Below, piece by piece: positions 49,589 through 58,947 of a stretch of 64,000 bases of DNA. The notes beneath the pieces were generated by a model. The model ran no database searches, was not told the DNA's origin, and was given only the letters and a program-made list of their open reading frames with translations. Numbering within the stretch: position 1 is the first letter of the stretch; the number at the start of each line of letters is the position of its first letter. The translations under genes were made by a program, and so were the position numbers. The stretch covers positions 4,712,001 to 4,776,000 of the forward strand of contig OZ245934.1 in the NCBI GenBank assembly GCA_965230005.1, written 5' to 3'. Origin of the DNA: SZUA-309 sp965230005 (GTDB lineage: Bacteria > Pseudomonadota > Gammaproteobacteria > Pseudomonadales > Azotimanducaceae).

Positions 49589-51211
49589 TTATCGATCCTC
49601 GGCGGTGGGATTGAAGAGTTCCTGTTCCTCGGCCGCCGCCTCGAACCATACCCTGGGCACTTTGCCGGCGTAGGGTTCGTATTCATAGCGGCAGGGCTGC
49701 TCCATCAGTCGCGGATCATCCTGCGCCTCGAGGACGGCCAGGAGCCGCTGCTCCAGCGTCGCGCGCACGTTCTCGAAAGCAGGATCCGCAGCCACGTTTG
49801 TCAGGTAGTCAGGGTCCGCCTTGAGATCATAGAGCTCCTCTCGAGGCCGCTTGCCGAAGGCAAGGTCGTAGAGCGGTTCTACGTCGTGTTCTTCCCGATG
49901 GGTCACCAGCCAGGCCTTGGTCGGACCGGCATCCATGTCCCGGAGCGTGACGAAGGTGTCTTGTTCCAGCTGCTCGGCCGTAGGCGTGGGTCGGTCTGAA
50001 TCATCGAGTCCCAGGGGATCGCCCATGGGCCAGCGGTCTGGCTCGAAGTTGATGATGTAGAGGTAGTCAGCGGTGCGGATCGAGCGCTGCGGGTAGGGCA
50101 GCATGCCCTGGCGGGCATGGGCGATGTGTCGTTCACGACCGGTCACCACGTGGTCGCGGTCCGGCTCGACCTGGCCGCTGGCTTTGCTTCGGAGGAGCGG
50201 CAGCAGACTCCTTGCGGTCATGGTGTCTGGTGGACTGATTCCTCCCGCCGCGCAGAAAGTTGGCCCCAGATCCATGAGATTCACGAAATCGTCGATCACC
50301 CTGCCAGCGCCGATCTCACCCGGCCAGCGCGCCGCCAGGGCGACTTCGCAGCCGATGTCGTAAAGATTGCACTTGGCCCTGGGCATGCCGGGAATGCCGT
50401 GATCGCCGCTCACCACGAGCAGGGTGTTGTCCAGGAGATGGTCCCGTTCCAATTCTTCGATCAGCACGCCGAGCCCGGCGTCCGTGGCCAGGCATTCGCC
50501 CAGGTAGTCGGCGGCGTCTTCGCGGATGTCGTGCACGTCGGGCAGGAAAGCGGGCATCCTTCCCTCGAGATCATCTGGATCGATGTGCCAGAGTGCCTTC
50601 CCGGAGCCCCGCTCCCAGGTGCGATGGGTGTTTGTCGGGCCCCACCAGTAACAGAACGGCTGGCCGTCCGGGACCGCATCGAGGAAGCTGCGCACGTTCG
50701 CGCGAGTCTCCGCGAACATGGCGGCTTTTGCGCCTTCGATGCCGCTTTCGCCCTCGCCGAACTCTGCAGCGTGGTCGGTTACCCAGTGTGAAAACTGGTT
50801 GAAGTTGTACCCCGCCGGATTGAAGGCCGTGCGTCGGGCGCCCATCGGCGCGTTCATGCTCATACCCGGGCTCCAGACCTTGTAGGTATGGCCAATGAAG
50901 TAGCGGCCCTCCGCTTCGAGGGCGAGGGGGAAAGTTGGAATCGTTTCATCCCAGACCGCACCCATGAGAATCGCGCCGAGTCCCGTCTGCCAGAAATACT
51001 GTCCCGCCAGGATGGAGCTTCGGCAGGGGGTACAGGAAGGCGCAGGTACCAGCGCGTTCAGAAACAGCGCCCCCTCGTCGGCAACGCGGTCGAAGTGGGG
51101 GGTCTGGATGAGCTCGTTCAGGCCGCCAGATGGCTGATGGCGCGCGTAGGCGCTGGCGTAGCGGCCCCAGTCGTCGGCGAAGGCGAACACGATGTTGGGT
51201 TTGTTCGTCAT
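49589..51211 (-). CDS. Sulfatase (arylsulfatase family)
   Basis: A 540-residue enzyme. Metal motif FAFADDWGRY, formylglycine motif CTPCR with Cys60 as precursor, and the lower metal motif VVSGDHGIPG. It lacks a signal peptide. The type is close to the environmental sulfatases that remove sulfate from organic sulfate esters; the exact substrate is unknown. Its start overlaps the stop of the TetR-type regulator by 4 bases, and the CIA30 gene follows, forming a three-gene operon. Needs a formylglycine-generating enzyme from elsewhere. Confidence 0.9.
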   Translation of the reverse strand: MTNKPNIVFAFADDWGRYASAYARHQPSGGLNELIQTPHFDRVADEGALFLNALVPAPSCTPCRSSILAGQYFWQTGLGAILMGAVWDETIPTFPLALEAEGRYFIGHTYKVWSPGMSMNAPMGARRTAFNPAGYNFNQFSHWVTDHAAEFGEGESGIEGAKAAMFAETRANVRSFLDAVPDGQPFCYWWGPTNTHRTWERGSGKALWHIDPDDLEGRMPAFLPDVHDIREDAADYLGECLATDAGLGVLIEELERDHLLDNTLLVVSGDHGIPGMPRAKCNLYDIGCEVALAARWPGEIGAGRVIDDFVNLMDLGPTFCAAGGISPPDTMTARSLLPLLRSKASGQVEPDRDHVVTGRERHIAHARQGMLPYPQRSIRTADYLYIINFEPDRWPMGDPLGLDDSDRPTPTAEQLEQDTFVTLRDMDAGPTKAWLVTHREEHDVEPLYDLAFGKRPREELYDLKADPDYLTNVAADPAFENVRATLEQRLLAVLEAQDDPRLMEQPCRYEYEPYAGKVPRVWFEAAAEEQELFNPTAEDR

Positions 51212-51777
51212 TCCTGAACACCCGCAGCGGTACAGCAGACCATCTGAATCAGCGTCTCGAGAAGCCGGTCGAGGTGACGGCGATCGGTGGCCGAGTGCTT
51301 GGCTGCTGATGAGGAACGCTGCACGAAGTCCGAGAGCTGCTTCGCGGTGAGCTGCTGGTCCTTGAGCCGGTCTCGATAGGGCTTGAGCACTTTTTCGATC
51401 TGCAAACGGATGCGCTCGTCCTGTTCCAGGATCTCTTCTTTCGCCGACTGATTGAACCCTTCTATGAAGTCCGCCGCGTTTGGCGATTCCTGCAGCTGAG
51501 TGAAAGGTGCGATGACTGAGTGATCGAAAATGACTTTGAGCTGTGTTTCCAGCGTCTGTCCTTCGTCCAGATCGGCGTTGATTTGCGCCAGGCTGCGTTC
51601 ACCGAAGAGTCTTATGGTCGCTCTCAGGACTTCATCTTTGTTGCTGAACGCGTTGTAGAGCGTCTGCCTGGCAACGCCGGCTTCCCTGGCGATGTCGCTC
51701 ATGCTGGAGCGTTGGACGCCGTAGCGGACGAAAACCCTTACGGCAGCGTCCAGGATCTGCGCCTGCGTTTCGGTCAT
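51208..51777 (-). CDS. TetR-family regulator of the sulfatase operon
   Basis: 189 residues from ATG 51777 (MTETQAQILD). A further in-frame ATG at 51855 lies inside a palindromic operator, has no ribosome binding site and adds an unusual leader, so it is rejected. The helix-turn-helix is SMSDIAREAGVARQTLYNAF (about residues 25-44). Translationally coupled to the sulfatase gene (4-base overlap), so it likely regulates that operon and itself; the divergent hydrolase at 51914 shares the operator. Confidence 0.88.
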   Translation of the reverse strand: MTETQAQILDAAVRVFVRYGVQRSSMSDIAREAGVARQTLYNAFSNKDEVLRATIRLFGERSLAQINADLDEGQTLETQLKVIFDHSVIAPFTQLQESPNAADFIEGFNQSAKEEILEQDERIRLQIEKVLKPYRDRLKDQQLTAKQLSDFVQRSSSAAKHSATDRRHLDRLLETLIQMVCCTAAGVQE

Positions 51778-51849
51778 TCCTGCATCGGTTGTCTGGCGGA
51801 ACCGGCATGATTGACAAAACTCCCTGAACTGTCCATTCTTCCCAGAATT

Positions 51850-51872
51850 AGACATTTAGTCGATAAATGTCT
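51850..51872. promoter_or_regulatory. TetR-type operator between divergent genes
   Basis: A perfect inverted repeat with nine-base arms, AGACATTTA (51850-51858) and TAAATGTCT (51864-51872), separated by GTCGA. It lies 73 bases from the TetR start and 42 from the divergent hydrolase start. The sharp AT rise supports a promoter/operator. Confidence 0.7.
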
Positions 51873-51913
51873 ATCTGACTAAACTACTGGGCGGGTGAAA
51901 GGAAGGTCTGGTG

Positions 51914-52915
51914 ATGGAAGTTTCCTGTCTGTGGCGGCGCACGAGCGCCGTGCTGAAAGGTTTCGTCCTCGCTGGTGCAATCGTCCACAGCAGCGCCTTT
52001 GCAGACCAGGAGAAGGGGATGAGTGTTCAGGAACTCGGAGAGCAGTGGGCGGGTGCCTTTCTGAAACCGCTGCACCAGCCGCTCAACAAAACGCCGGCCG
52101 ATTACGGAATGAGCTACCGGGACGTGTCCTTCCAGACGAGGGACGGTCTCACGCTGCGAGGTTGGCTCGCTGAAGAAGACGCGGAGCGGGTAGTGGTGAT
52201 GACGCACTTTGGCTATCGCGCCAATCGTTTCGGCTATCAGCTCGAATATCAGCCGGAGGGGTCAGTGCCCTATGAACAGGAAATCGAGTTCCCCAAGGTG
52301 GCGAAACGGCTGGTAGAGGCGGGTTACGCCGTGCTGATGTACGACCTCCGCAATCATGGAGAGAGCGACAGTACAGAACTCGGTGTCGGCACTGGCGGGC
52401 ACGGCGAGCGTTTCGACGTCATCGCCGCCGTCGAGTTTGTCGCATCGAACCCCGGCACCCGCGACAAGCCCATGGGATTGTTGAGCTACTGCTATGGTGC
52501 CAACACGACATTCTTTGCGATGGAAGAGGATCAGGCTGTGTTTCGGCGCAGCGGCGTCAAAGCCATGGTGGCATTGCAGCCGCTCAGCAATGGGGACTAC
52601 CTCAGATCCTTAGGCGTAGCGGATGCAGTTTATGAGGCCGCGGAACAAGCCTACGCCAGGCAGTCTGGCGGCTATCCGCTTCGGGCGAACATCGAGGAGG
52701 CGGCAAAGGCCACGGCCGTACCCACTCGACTGGTGCAGGCACGAAAGGATCCAAACACCAACCTGGCGTTCATTGCGGAACTCTTCGAGAACATGCCGGT
52801 GGATAAGGAGATGTTCTGGCTCGAGTCTCCGACACACCGCTTCGATGGCTACAACTGGTTTGCAGACCATCCGAGAGACATGCTCGACTGGTTCGATGCG
52901 TACGTCCGCAACTGA
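51914..52915 (+). CDS. Alpha/beta hydrolase with Cys in the nucleophile position
   Basis: About 333 residues from ATG 51914, with GGAAGG upstream; a signal peptide (VLKGFVLAGAIVHSSAFA) directs export. The fold is the dienelactone hydrolase-like type: VVMTHFGYRANRFGY after the third strand, YDLRNHGESD, and the nucleophile elbow LSYCYGAN with Cys193 in place of the usual Ser. A C-terminal His is seen in SPTHRFDGYNW. Shares an operator with the TetR-sulfatase operon. Substrate unknown. Confidence 0.82.
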   Translation: MEVSCLWRRTSAVLKGFVLAGAIVHSSAFADQEKGMSVQELGEQWAGAFLKPLHQPLNKTPADYGMSYRDVSFQTRDGLTLRGWLAEEDAERVVVMTHFGYRANRFGYQLEYQPEGSVPYEQEIEFPKVAKRLVEAGYAVLMYDLRNHGESDSTELGVGTGGHGERFDVIAAVEFVASNPGTRDKPMGLLSYCYGANTTFFAMEEDQAVFRRSGVKAMVALQPLSNGDYLRSLGVADAVYEAAEQAYARQSGGYPLRANIEEAAKATAVPTRLVQARKDPNTNLAFIAELFENMPVDKEMFWLESPTHRFDGYNWFADHPRDMLDWFDAYVRN

Positions 52916-52960
52916 AACCGGGCTCGCTGCAAGTCAGGCGCGTCCGCCCTGCCAAGCGTC

Positions 52961-53755
52961 CTATTCGGTGCTTTTTGCCTGGTACTGATAGCTCCGCTGG
53001 GTGCGCCCGCCTGCCACGAGATGGTGCTCGCCCGTCACCCAGGCTGCGGCCGGTGAGCAGAGAAACAGCACCATGGCCGCGATATCTTCCGGTGTGCCTG
53101 CGCGGCCGAGTGGTATCGTGCGCACCAGCTCATCGAGCTTGTCTTCCACCCCGAGGATCTCCCGATAGGCTTCCGTAAAGACCGGCCCGGGTGAAACGGC
53201 GTTCACGCGAATGCCCTGCTCCGCCAGTTCCAAGGCCAGGGTCTGGGTGAGGTTGATGAGTCCGGCCTTGGCCGCGGCATAGGGCCCCGTCATCGGCGAG
53301 CCCCGGGTCCCCGCACCGGAAGTGATGTTCACGATTGAGCCACCCTGCTGCATACGTCGTGCCGCTGCCTTGGCGCCCTGGAAGGCACTGGTGAGATTCA
53401 GTTCGAGCTGGGCGCGGAAAGTATCGTCCGGCGTATCCGCGAGCGCGTGCACGGCCTTCTCGTCGGAGCCGCCGACGTTGTTCACCCAGATGTCCAGCCG
53501 CCCGAAGGTGTCCATGCAGGCGTCAGCCACTGTCTCTGAGTAGTCGCGAATGTCGCCGCACAGGATGAGGGCGCGGCGCCCACGCGCCTCGATACCGGCA
53601 GCGGTCGCGTCGAGATCGGACTGGCGCCGGGCGTTGAGCACAACGTCTGCGCCGGCATCGGCCAGGGCCCACGCGATGGCGCGGCCGATACCCTGGCCGG
53701 ACCCCGTGACCACGGCGACCTGGTTGTCGATCCGCAGCCGGTCGAGGATGCTCAT
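52961..53755 (-). CDS. SDR-family oxidoreductase (3-oxoacyl reductase-like)
   Basis: A 264-residue enzyme: nucleotide motif VTGSGQGIGRA, NNVGGSD in the NNAG position, catalytic Ser in NITSGAG and YAAAK. The typical C-terminus GEHHLVAGG marks the classical FabG-like branch. It overlaps the phosphotransferase gene upstream by 4 bases (ATGA), so they are translationally coupled, which suggests one pathway for a hydroxylated or phosphorylated metabolite. Confidence 0.9.
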   Translation of the reverse strand: MSILDRLRIDNQVAVVTGSGQGIGRAIAWALADAGADVVLNARRQSDLDATAAGIEARGRRALILCGDIRDYSETVADACMDTFGRLDIWVNNVGGSDEKAVHALADTPDDTFRAQLELNLTSAFQGAKAAARRMQQGGSIVNITSGAGTRGSPMTGPYAAAKAGLINLTQTLALELAEQGIRVNAVSPGPVFTEAYREILGVEDKLDELVRTIPLGRAGTPEDIAAMVLFLCSPAAAWVTGEHHLVAGGRTQRSYQYQAKSTE

Positions 53756-54840
53756 GAAGCCAGCAGCTCGAAGATCTCGAGGTCTTCGGAGGCGGCGCTG
53801 TGTCGCGCGAGACTGGCGGAAATCCAGGCATAGGCGGCGGCGTTCGATACGTCCAGGGTGCCGGCAATGACGGTTACATAAACCCAGTTGTAGAGCGTGA
53901 CCCGGCGATAGTCTTCCCAGAGCTGATCGGGCGTCGGTGCTTCGGCGCCGTTTTCCTTCAGGGCTGAGCCGTAGCGGGCGAGCAACGCCCGTTCGTGGGC
54001 CCGACGGACCTCCGTGGTGGCGCTCTGGGTCAGGAACAGAGCAACGTCGTTCATACCGCGAGCTCTGAGCGGGCCTTGCCAGTCGAGGACGACCACCGGG
54101 TGGTGGTCCGGCTTGGTGCCGTAGAGCAGGTTTTCCATACGGTAGTCGCCGTGGCAGAGCGTCACCGGGGCGGTTGCCATGTAGTCCTGGAGCCTGGGTA
54201 TCGCGGCGAGGAAAGCCGCTTTGCGCGCCTGGAGCGTGGGTGTGACCACGTCACCGAACTTCTCACACATCACGTCGAAGCCGCTCTCCGTGAGCGTGCG
54301 CATGTTGTCCGCGTGGTAGCTGTTGGCGATCGAGGGCACCCAGTCGAGATCGTCTACCTGGTTCTGAAAGGGCGCGTGGAGCCGGGCGAGCTCGTCGAGC
54401 GCCAGTTGGGTCTGCTCGAGGCTGGCGCCATCCACCTGGCTGCCGACGGCGTAGTCCCGCATGTCTTCCATGAGAATCAGCATTCGCTCGCCGTCGCAGG
54501 CGGAGTGGTGCGTGACCGGCGTGCACGCGGTTGTCAGTGCGTCGAGCTCGGCGAAGTAGCGGGTTTCGCGTTCGTAGAGCCGGTAAGAGAGGGCAACCTG
54601 GCGATTGGTTTCCACCTGGGAGGCGAACTTGGCGATGAAGCTGCCTGGGAGGGTGTGGTCGTCGCTGCTGTAGCGCACGGTGAGCGCGGCTACCTCGGAC
54701 ATCATGCCGGTCCCTTCACCCACCTGTGAGTGGGCGACGGCTTCGACCTGCACCCCGTCGGGCAGGAGGCCGGCGTTCGCAAGCACTTCGGTGAGCAGTT
54801 CCGGTGTGAAGCCGTCGGGCAGGTGGGGCAGTTGAATCAT
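53752..54840 (-). CDS. Phosphotransferase family protein (APH/ecdysteroid kinase-like)
   Basis: About 362 residues from ATG 54840; the longer open frame runs into the metallopeptidase gene and is not used. Kinase-like fold with LCHGDYRMENLLYG (catalytic Asp) and VVLDWQGP (Mg-binding Asp, APH type). The N-terminal part resembles the ecdysteroid kinase-like/DUF1679 branch. In lipid-degrading bacteria, genes of this type often accompany SDRs and acyl-CoA enzymes. It starts 5 bases after the metallopeptidase and overlaps the SDR gene. Confidence 0.83.
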   Translation of the reverse strand: MIQLPHLPDGFTPELLTEVLANAGLLPDGVQVEAVAHSQVGEGTGMMSEVAALTVRYSSDDHTLPGSFIAKFASQVETNRQVALSYRLYERETRYFAELDALTTACTPVTHHSACDGERMLILMEDMRDYAVGSQVDGASLEQTQLALDELARLHAPFQNQVDDLDWVPSIANSYHADNMRTLTESGFDVMCEKFGDVVTPTLQARKAAFLAAIPRLQDYMATAPVTLCHGDYRMENLLYGTKPDHHPVVVLDWQGPLRARGMNDVALFLTQSATTEVRRAHERALLARYGSALKENGAEAPTPDQLWEDYRRVTLYNWVYVTVIAGTLDVSNAAAYAWISASLARHSAASEDLEIFELLAS

Positions 54841-54845
54841 GGTCG

Positions 54846-55532
54846 TTATCGCCGCAGGAGTATGGCGGCCCAGCGGGCCAGATTGAGCACGTCGGCCAGA
54901 GCCGCAGCAACGTAGGTCAGGGACGCCGCGCGGAGAATTTTCGCCACGACCTTTTCCTCCGCCGGGGCCACGTACTGGCCCTCCCTGAGGATCGGCAAAG
55001 CCTTGCCGAAGCTTGCGTCCCACTCCGTCGGTAGCGTCAGCAGATGGACGAGCACCTTCACGCCGAAGCTGGCGAGACCCAGCATGAGCAGCAGCGAAAA
55101 GGGTGCCGGATGCCGGGTGATGATGCCGAGTACCGGAGCGGCAGAGATCGCAAAAACGCCGATTCTGGACACCTGATTGGCCAGCGGCGCGAGGCGCGTA
55201 CGCGCCGCAAGGGTGGCTTCGCCGCGATGGTGCTGGATGGCGTGGCCGACCTCGTGTGCCGCAACGGCCACGGCGGTCAGCGACTTGCCTTTGTAGTTCG
55301 CCTCGCCGAGACGAACCGTTCGGTTGCTCGGATCGTAGTGATCGCCGCCTTCCGTCATTTCTACGGTGACCCCGTCGAGCCGGTACTGCGCGACGAGGTG
55401 CTCGGCGAGTTCTCCGCCGGTCCCGGGCATATCCGGGATCTCCTTCGCGTTAGCGCGCATGACCCGCCGCACCCAGATGTTGGGGCCGAAGATCACAAGG
55501 ACGATGAGGGCGACGGCCAGGAGGGCAAACAT
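54846..55532 (-). CDS. Membrane zinc metallopeptidase (YugP-like)
   Basis: A 228-residue protein. The first segment (LLAVALIVLVIFGPNIW) is a membrane anchor, the zinc motif HEVGH is at residues 93-97 with the surrounding AVAAHEVGHAIQH, and two more membrane segments follow. This is the DUF/neutral zinc metallopeptidase (YugP) family. It lies directly before the phosphotransferase gene, a probably fortuitous grouping. Confidence 0.88.
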   Translation of the reverse strand: MFALLAVALIVLVIFGPNIWVRRVMRANAKEIPDMPGTGGELAEHLVAQYRLDGVTVEMTEGGDHYDPSNRTVRLGEANYKGKSLTAVAVAAHEVGHAIQHHRGEATLAARTRLAPLANQVSRIGVFAISAAPVLGIITRHPAPFSLLLMLGLASFGVKVLVHLLTLPTEWDASFGKALPILREGQYVAPAEEKVVAKILRAASLTYVAAALADVLNLARWAAILLRR

Positions 55533-55677
55533 GGTCCGAATTATAGCCGCGATGTGACGCGGCTCGAGGCGAGGCCTGCAGGCTCAAGTCGCACTGTCTG
55601 CTGTGGGCGAGGCTGCTGTTTGCGGCGGTGATTCATGCCCATTGTTGGCGATCTGCAGGCCTGGGCGCTGAGAGCCT

Positions 55678-57495
55678 TCAGTGAAAGCCGGCTTCCGTCA
55701 CGACCTCCTCGAACAACTCCACCCGTGGTTCCAGGGCCGCCAGGGTCTGCCGCCAGAAATCCGCTGACGTGAGATCCGCATCGAGATGCTGGCGGGCGAG
55801 GGCTTCCGCCGGCATGCGTCCCGTGTCGCGCAGCAGGGCCTGATAGCGGGGGAAGAAGTCCTCTCCGAAGCGGCCGCGGCTTGCGTAAACGCTCAGGCTG
55901 AAGAGATAGCCGAAGAGATAGGGGAAGTTGTAGAACGAGAGCCCCGAGATATAGAAGTGCAGCTTGCTGGCCCAGAACATGGGATCCGGCTCCGACAGCG
56001 CTTCGCCGTACCAGTGTTCCCAGGCCTCGCTCATCATCTGCTTCAGCTCCCGGGGTTGGAGCGGCCGCTCCGCGCGGGCTTCGTAGAAACGTTTTTCGAA
56101 CTCGTAGCGGGTGGGGATGTTCAGCACAAAGGCGATGAGCGCCGTCATGTCTTCCCAGATCACATCGAGGCGGGTCTGCAGCGAATCGGCGTTCGCGAGC
56201 ATGGCGTCGCGGACCAGGGTTTCGCCGAAGGTGCTGGCGGTTTCAGCCAGCGACATGCCGTAGCTCAGCTGCGACTCCGGGAGATCGCGCATGACCCAGC
56301 TGTGGTAGGCGTGGCCGAGTTCATGGGCCAGGGTGATCACGTCGCTCGAACCGCCGGTGTACGTCATGTAGACGCGCGGCGTACGCGATTTCCGGAAGTT
56401 CGTGCAGTAGGCCCCCGGTCTTTTGTTTGGACCCACGGTGCCTTCGACCCAACCCTTGTCCACCATCATGTGCACGAACTCGCCGAGGCTCGCGTCCACC
56501 TGCCCGTAAGCACCCGCGATGATGTCGATGGCGGTGTCGAAGGGGATGCCCTCGTCCGCGTCGGGATTCAGCACCGGCGCCGGCGCGCGGTTGTCCCAGG
56601 GGCCGATGGCCGTTTTGCCATAGCAGCGCGCCTGGAGTCTGGCGGCACGCTGGGCCAGGGGCCGGTAGCTGTCTGCCGCATCGAGGAGTGCATCGAGCGT
56701 TGGGCGGGTGATGCGGTTCATGTGCACGGGGGCGTCGAGGAAGTGCACGGGCTTAACGGAGGAACGTTTCCGGCAGAGCTCCAGGCGCCAGCCGGCGATA
56801 GCGTTGACGGCAGCTGCACAGGTCTCTTCGTGTTCGTTCCAGGCGTCGTTGATCGCGGCCCAGGCGCCGCGACGCACAGTGTCGTCCGGCCTCTGCATGA
56901 GGCCGGCGGCCTGAGCGATACCCATGGTCTGCGTTTCGTTGCCGACCAGCACGTCACATTGAAGGGTGCCGGATAGCTGCGAATAGAGGCGCCCCCAGGC
57001 ATGAATGCCGTCCTGGGCGAGTCCGTTGACGAGCTGCTCCTCGTCGAGGGACAGGGTTTCGTGACTGCGTTCCCGGGAATGCCGGACGATGAATTCTGCC
57101 GGTGCAACGTCCGGATCGGCCAGAAAAGCACCGATGTCGTCCTCCGGTGCCAGATCACAGAACTGCGACAGGGGCTCGGCGGCGTCTCCGAGTCGCTTCT
57201 GATACGACTGCAGGCGGCCCTGCAACGTTTGCGCCTCGGCATCGCGGCTGTCCACGGACAGCAGACAGTTGGCGTACACCGAGAGATTCTGCAGCATCGT
57301 ACTGGCGCGTTCCCGCAGCTTGAAGAGCGCCTGGGCGGCGCTGACGCGATCATCGCCTGTAAGCTGTGTATTGAACGCAACCATTTCTTCGAAGATGGCA
57401 TCGACGGCGCGCAGGTCGGCGTCGATTTCCGGCGCGCTGGTGCTCGCGTATTCACTGGTCAGCTCCCAGGCGGGGCCCTGTACGATCGTGTTCAT
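55678..57495 (-). CDS. M3-family oligoendopeptidase (PepF-like)
   Basis: A 605-residue cytoplasmic peptidase. The zinc motif is HELGH at residues 391-395 in ITLAHELGHAYHSW, with the distal Glu about 25-30 residues later in SLAETASTFGE. The N-terminal half is helical as in PepF/M3B. Degrades short peptides. It is separated from the next gene by 145 bases with no notable features. Confidence 0.92.
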   Translation of the reverse strand: MNTIVQGPAWELTSEYASTSAPEIDADLRAVDAIFEEMVAFNTQLTGDDRVSAAQALFKLRERASTMLQNLSVYANCLLSVDSRDAEAQTLQGRLQSYQKRLGDAAEPLSQFCDLAPEDDIGAFLADPDVAPAEFIVRHSRERSHETLSLDEEQLVNGLAQDGIHAWGRLYSQLSGTLQCDVLVGNETQTMGIAQAAGLMQRPDDTVRRGAWAAINDAWNEHEETCAAAVNAIAGWRLELCRKRSSVKPVHFLDAPVHMNRITRPTLDALLDAADSYRPLAQRAARLQARCYGKTAIGPWDNRAPAPVLNPDADEGIPFDTAIDIIAGAYGQVDASLGEFVHMMVDKGWVEGTVGPNKRPGAYCTNFRKSRTPRVYMTYTGGSSDVITLAHELGHAYHSWVMRDLPESQLSYGMSLAETASTFGETLVRDAMLANADSLQTRLDVIWEDMTALIAFVLNIPTRYEFEKRFYEARAERPLQPRELKQMMSEAWEHWYGEALSEPDPMFWASKLHFYISGLSFYNFPYLFGYLFSLSVYASRGRFGEDFFPRYQALLRDTGRMPAEALARQHLDADLTSADFWRQTLAALEPRVELFEEVVTEAGFH

Positions 57496-57648
57496 GGTGT
57501 CTCGATTCGGTCGCGGGGCGCCTACCCTAGCACCGTGACTCTGCTGCGCGGTAGCTGCGGCTCGGGCTCGCCGCGAGGATTGCTCCGCCCTCCGGTTGCG
57601 GTTGCCGTTGACGGAAGGCGCAGGGGTCGTCCATTGACTTTGTCGAAC

Positions 57649-57660
57649 AAGAACGTTCTT
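57649..57660. promoter_or_regulatory. Palindrome AAGAACGTTCTT upstream of a phosphotransferase gene
   Basis: A perfect 12-base palindrome lies 45 bases before the gene at 57705, ten bases after a -35-like TTGACT (57634-57639). The position fits a repressor operator of TetR type, but no regulator gene is adjacent. Confidence 0.45.
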
Positions 57661-57704
57661 TTATCCCTTGGGATGGAGAGAGGCGGGCATCGCCAGACGG
57701 GATC

Positions 57705-58931
57705 ATGGAACTACAGGACGATGTGCCCTATAGCGTAGATGAACTCAGCGCCGAGTGGCTTTCTCGAGGTCTGCAGGCATCAGGTCTGATCGACGGGTGC
57801 CGCGTCGTCGACTTTGCGCTCGAAGCCCTTGGTGATCAGGTCGGCTTCAACGGGGAAGTGGCGCTGATCACACCAAGCTACACCCCGCCCACCGCGGCGG
57901 CGCCGGCCAGTCTGGTGCTGAAGATTCCTGCGGCGACGAAGAATCGTATCCAGGGGCAGACCCTCGGCCTCTACGAGAAAGAGATACGCTTCTACCGGGA
58001 TCTGCAGCCACAGCTCAACATACGGACACCCCGGCACTACTACAGCGCCCTGGACGCGGCTGACGACCCGGACGTGATCCTCGAGCGGCTGCTCGGCATG
58101 AATCGCCTGCCGCTCTGGATGATCCGGGGACTCATGGCGGCCGCCAGCTGGTTTGTGGGCGGCCATCCCAGGCATTACGCCTTACTCATCGAAGACCTGA
58201 GCGGCTATCGCATGGGAGACCAGGCGGCAGGCTGTTCCGGGGCGGACATGGAAGCCGTCGTTTCCACCCTGGCCCGTCTGCACAGCCAGTTCTGGGCAAG
58301 CGAGCTGCTCCCGACCATGAGCTGGATTGCGCCTTATTCGGCGACCAGCCGGATTATTCAGATGATGTTTCTCCAGGGCGCCGATCGCTATCTGAAGAAT
58401 GGGGATGGCGGCGGTATCGGCGAGCTGACGCCTGACCGGCGGGCACTCATTGGCTGGCTGCACCGTAACGGCATTGCTCTGACGGAGACGCTCGGCCGTG
58501 AACCGGCCACGCTGCTGCATGGCGACGTGCGCCTCGACAACATCTGCTTCGACGATGAGCGCGGCGACGTCGTGTTGTTCGATTGGCAGACCATGCTGGC
58601 GGGGCCGGGGGCTTCCGATCTCGCCTACTTCATCAGCGCAACGGTTCCGGCGGAGGCGGCCGAGGACCGGGTAGAGGCGCTCATCGACCTTTACTACCGG
58701 GAACTGACGGATTCCGGCGTCGAACTCTCCCGGGAGCGCCTCCGCTGGCAGTACGAGCTCGGCATGCTGACCATGCTGCATCGACTGCTGCCGACCCTGT
58801 ACTCGGATCGCATGGACCTGGGTTCAGAGCGCGGTCTTTCGCTGCTGCAGGCCTGGGTGGCGCGGATCTACGCGCGACTCGAGGCTGTCGATTACGAGGG
58901 GATTCTCGAACGGGCGCCACAGGCGCCCTAA
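57705..58931 (+). CDS. Phosphotransferase family protein (APH/ecdysteroid kinase-like)
   Basis: A 408-residue kinase-fold protein with LLHGDVRLDNICF (catalytic Asp in HGD) and VVLFDWQTM (metal-binding Asp). The N-terminal segment has a Lys in SLVLKIPA of the ATP-binding strand. Longer than, and clearly different from, the one at 53752. It is convergent with the P450 operon, 16 bases apart. Likely phosphorylates a small hydroxylated molecule; substrate unknown. Confidence 0.83.
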   Translation: MELQDDVPYSVDELSAEWLSRGLQASGLIDGCRVVDFALEALGDQVGFNGEVALITPSYTPPTAAAPASLVLKIPAATKNRIQGQTLGLYEKEIRFYRDLQPQLNIRTPRHYYSALDAADDPDVILERLLGMNRLPLWMIRGLMAAASWFVGGHPRHYALLIEDLSGYRMGDQAAGCSGADMEAVVSTLARLHSQFWASELLPTMSWIAPYSATSRIIQMMFLQGADRYLKNGDGGGIGELTPDRRALIGWLHRNGIALTETLGREPATLLHGDVRLDNICFDDERGDVVLFDWQTMLAGPGASDLAYFISATVPAEAAEDRVEALIDLYYRELTDSGVELSRERLRWQYELGMLTMLHRLLPTLYSDRMDLGSERGLSLLQAWVARIYARLEAVDYEGILERAPQAP

Positions 58932-58947
58932 GCAGCCCCAGACCGAC

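Noticed and set aside
51778..51855. ATG 51855 as start of the TetR gene at 51208
   Set aside because: It lies inside the palindromic operator and lacks a ribosome binding site; ATG 51777 gives a normal TetR N-terminus.
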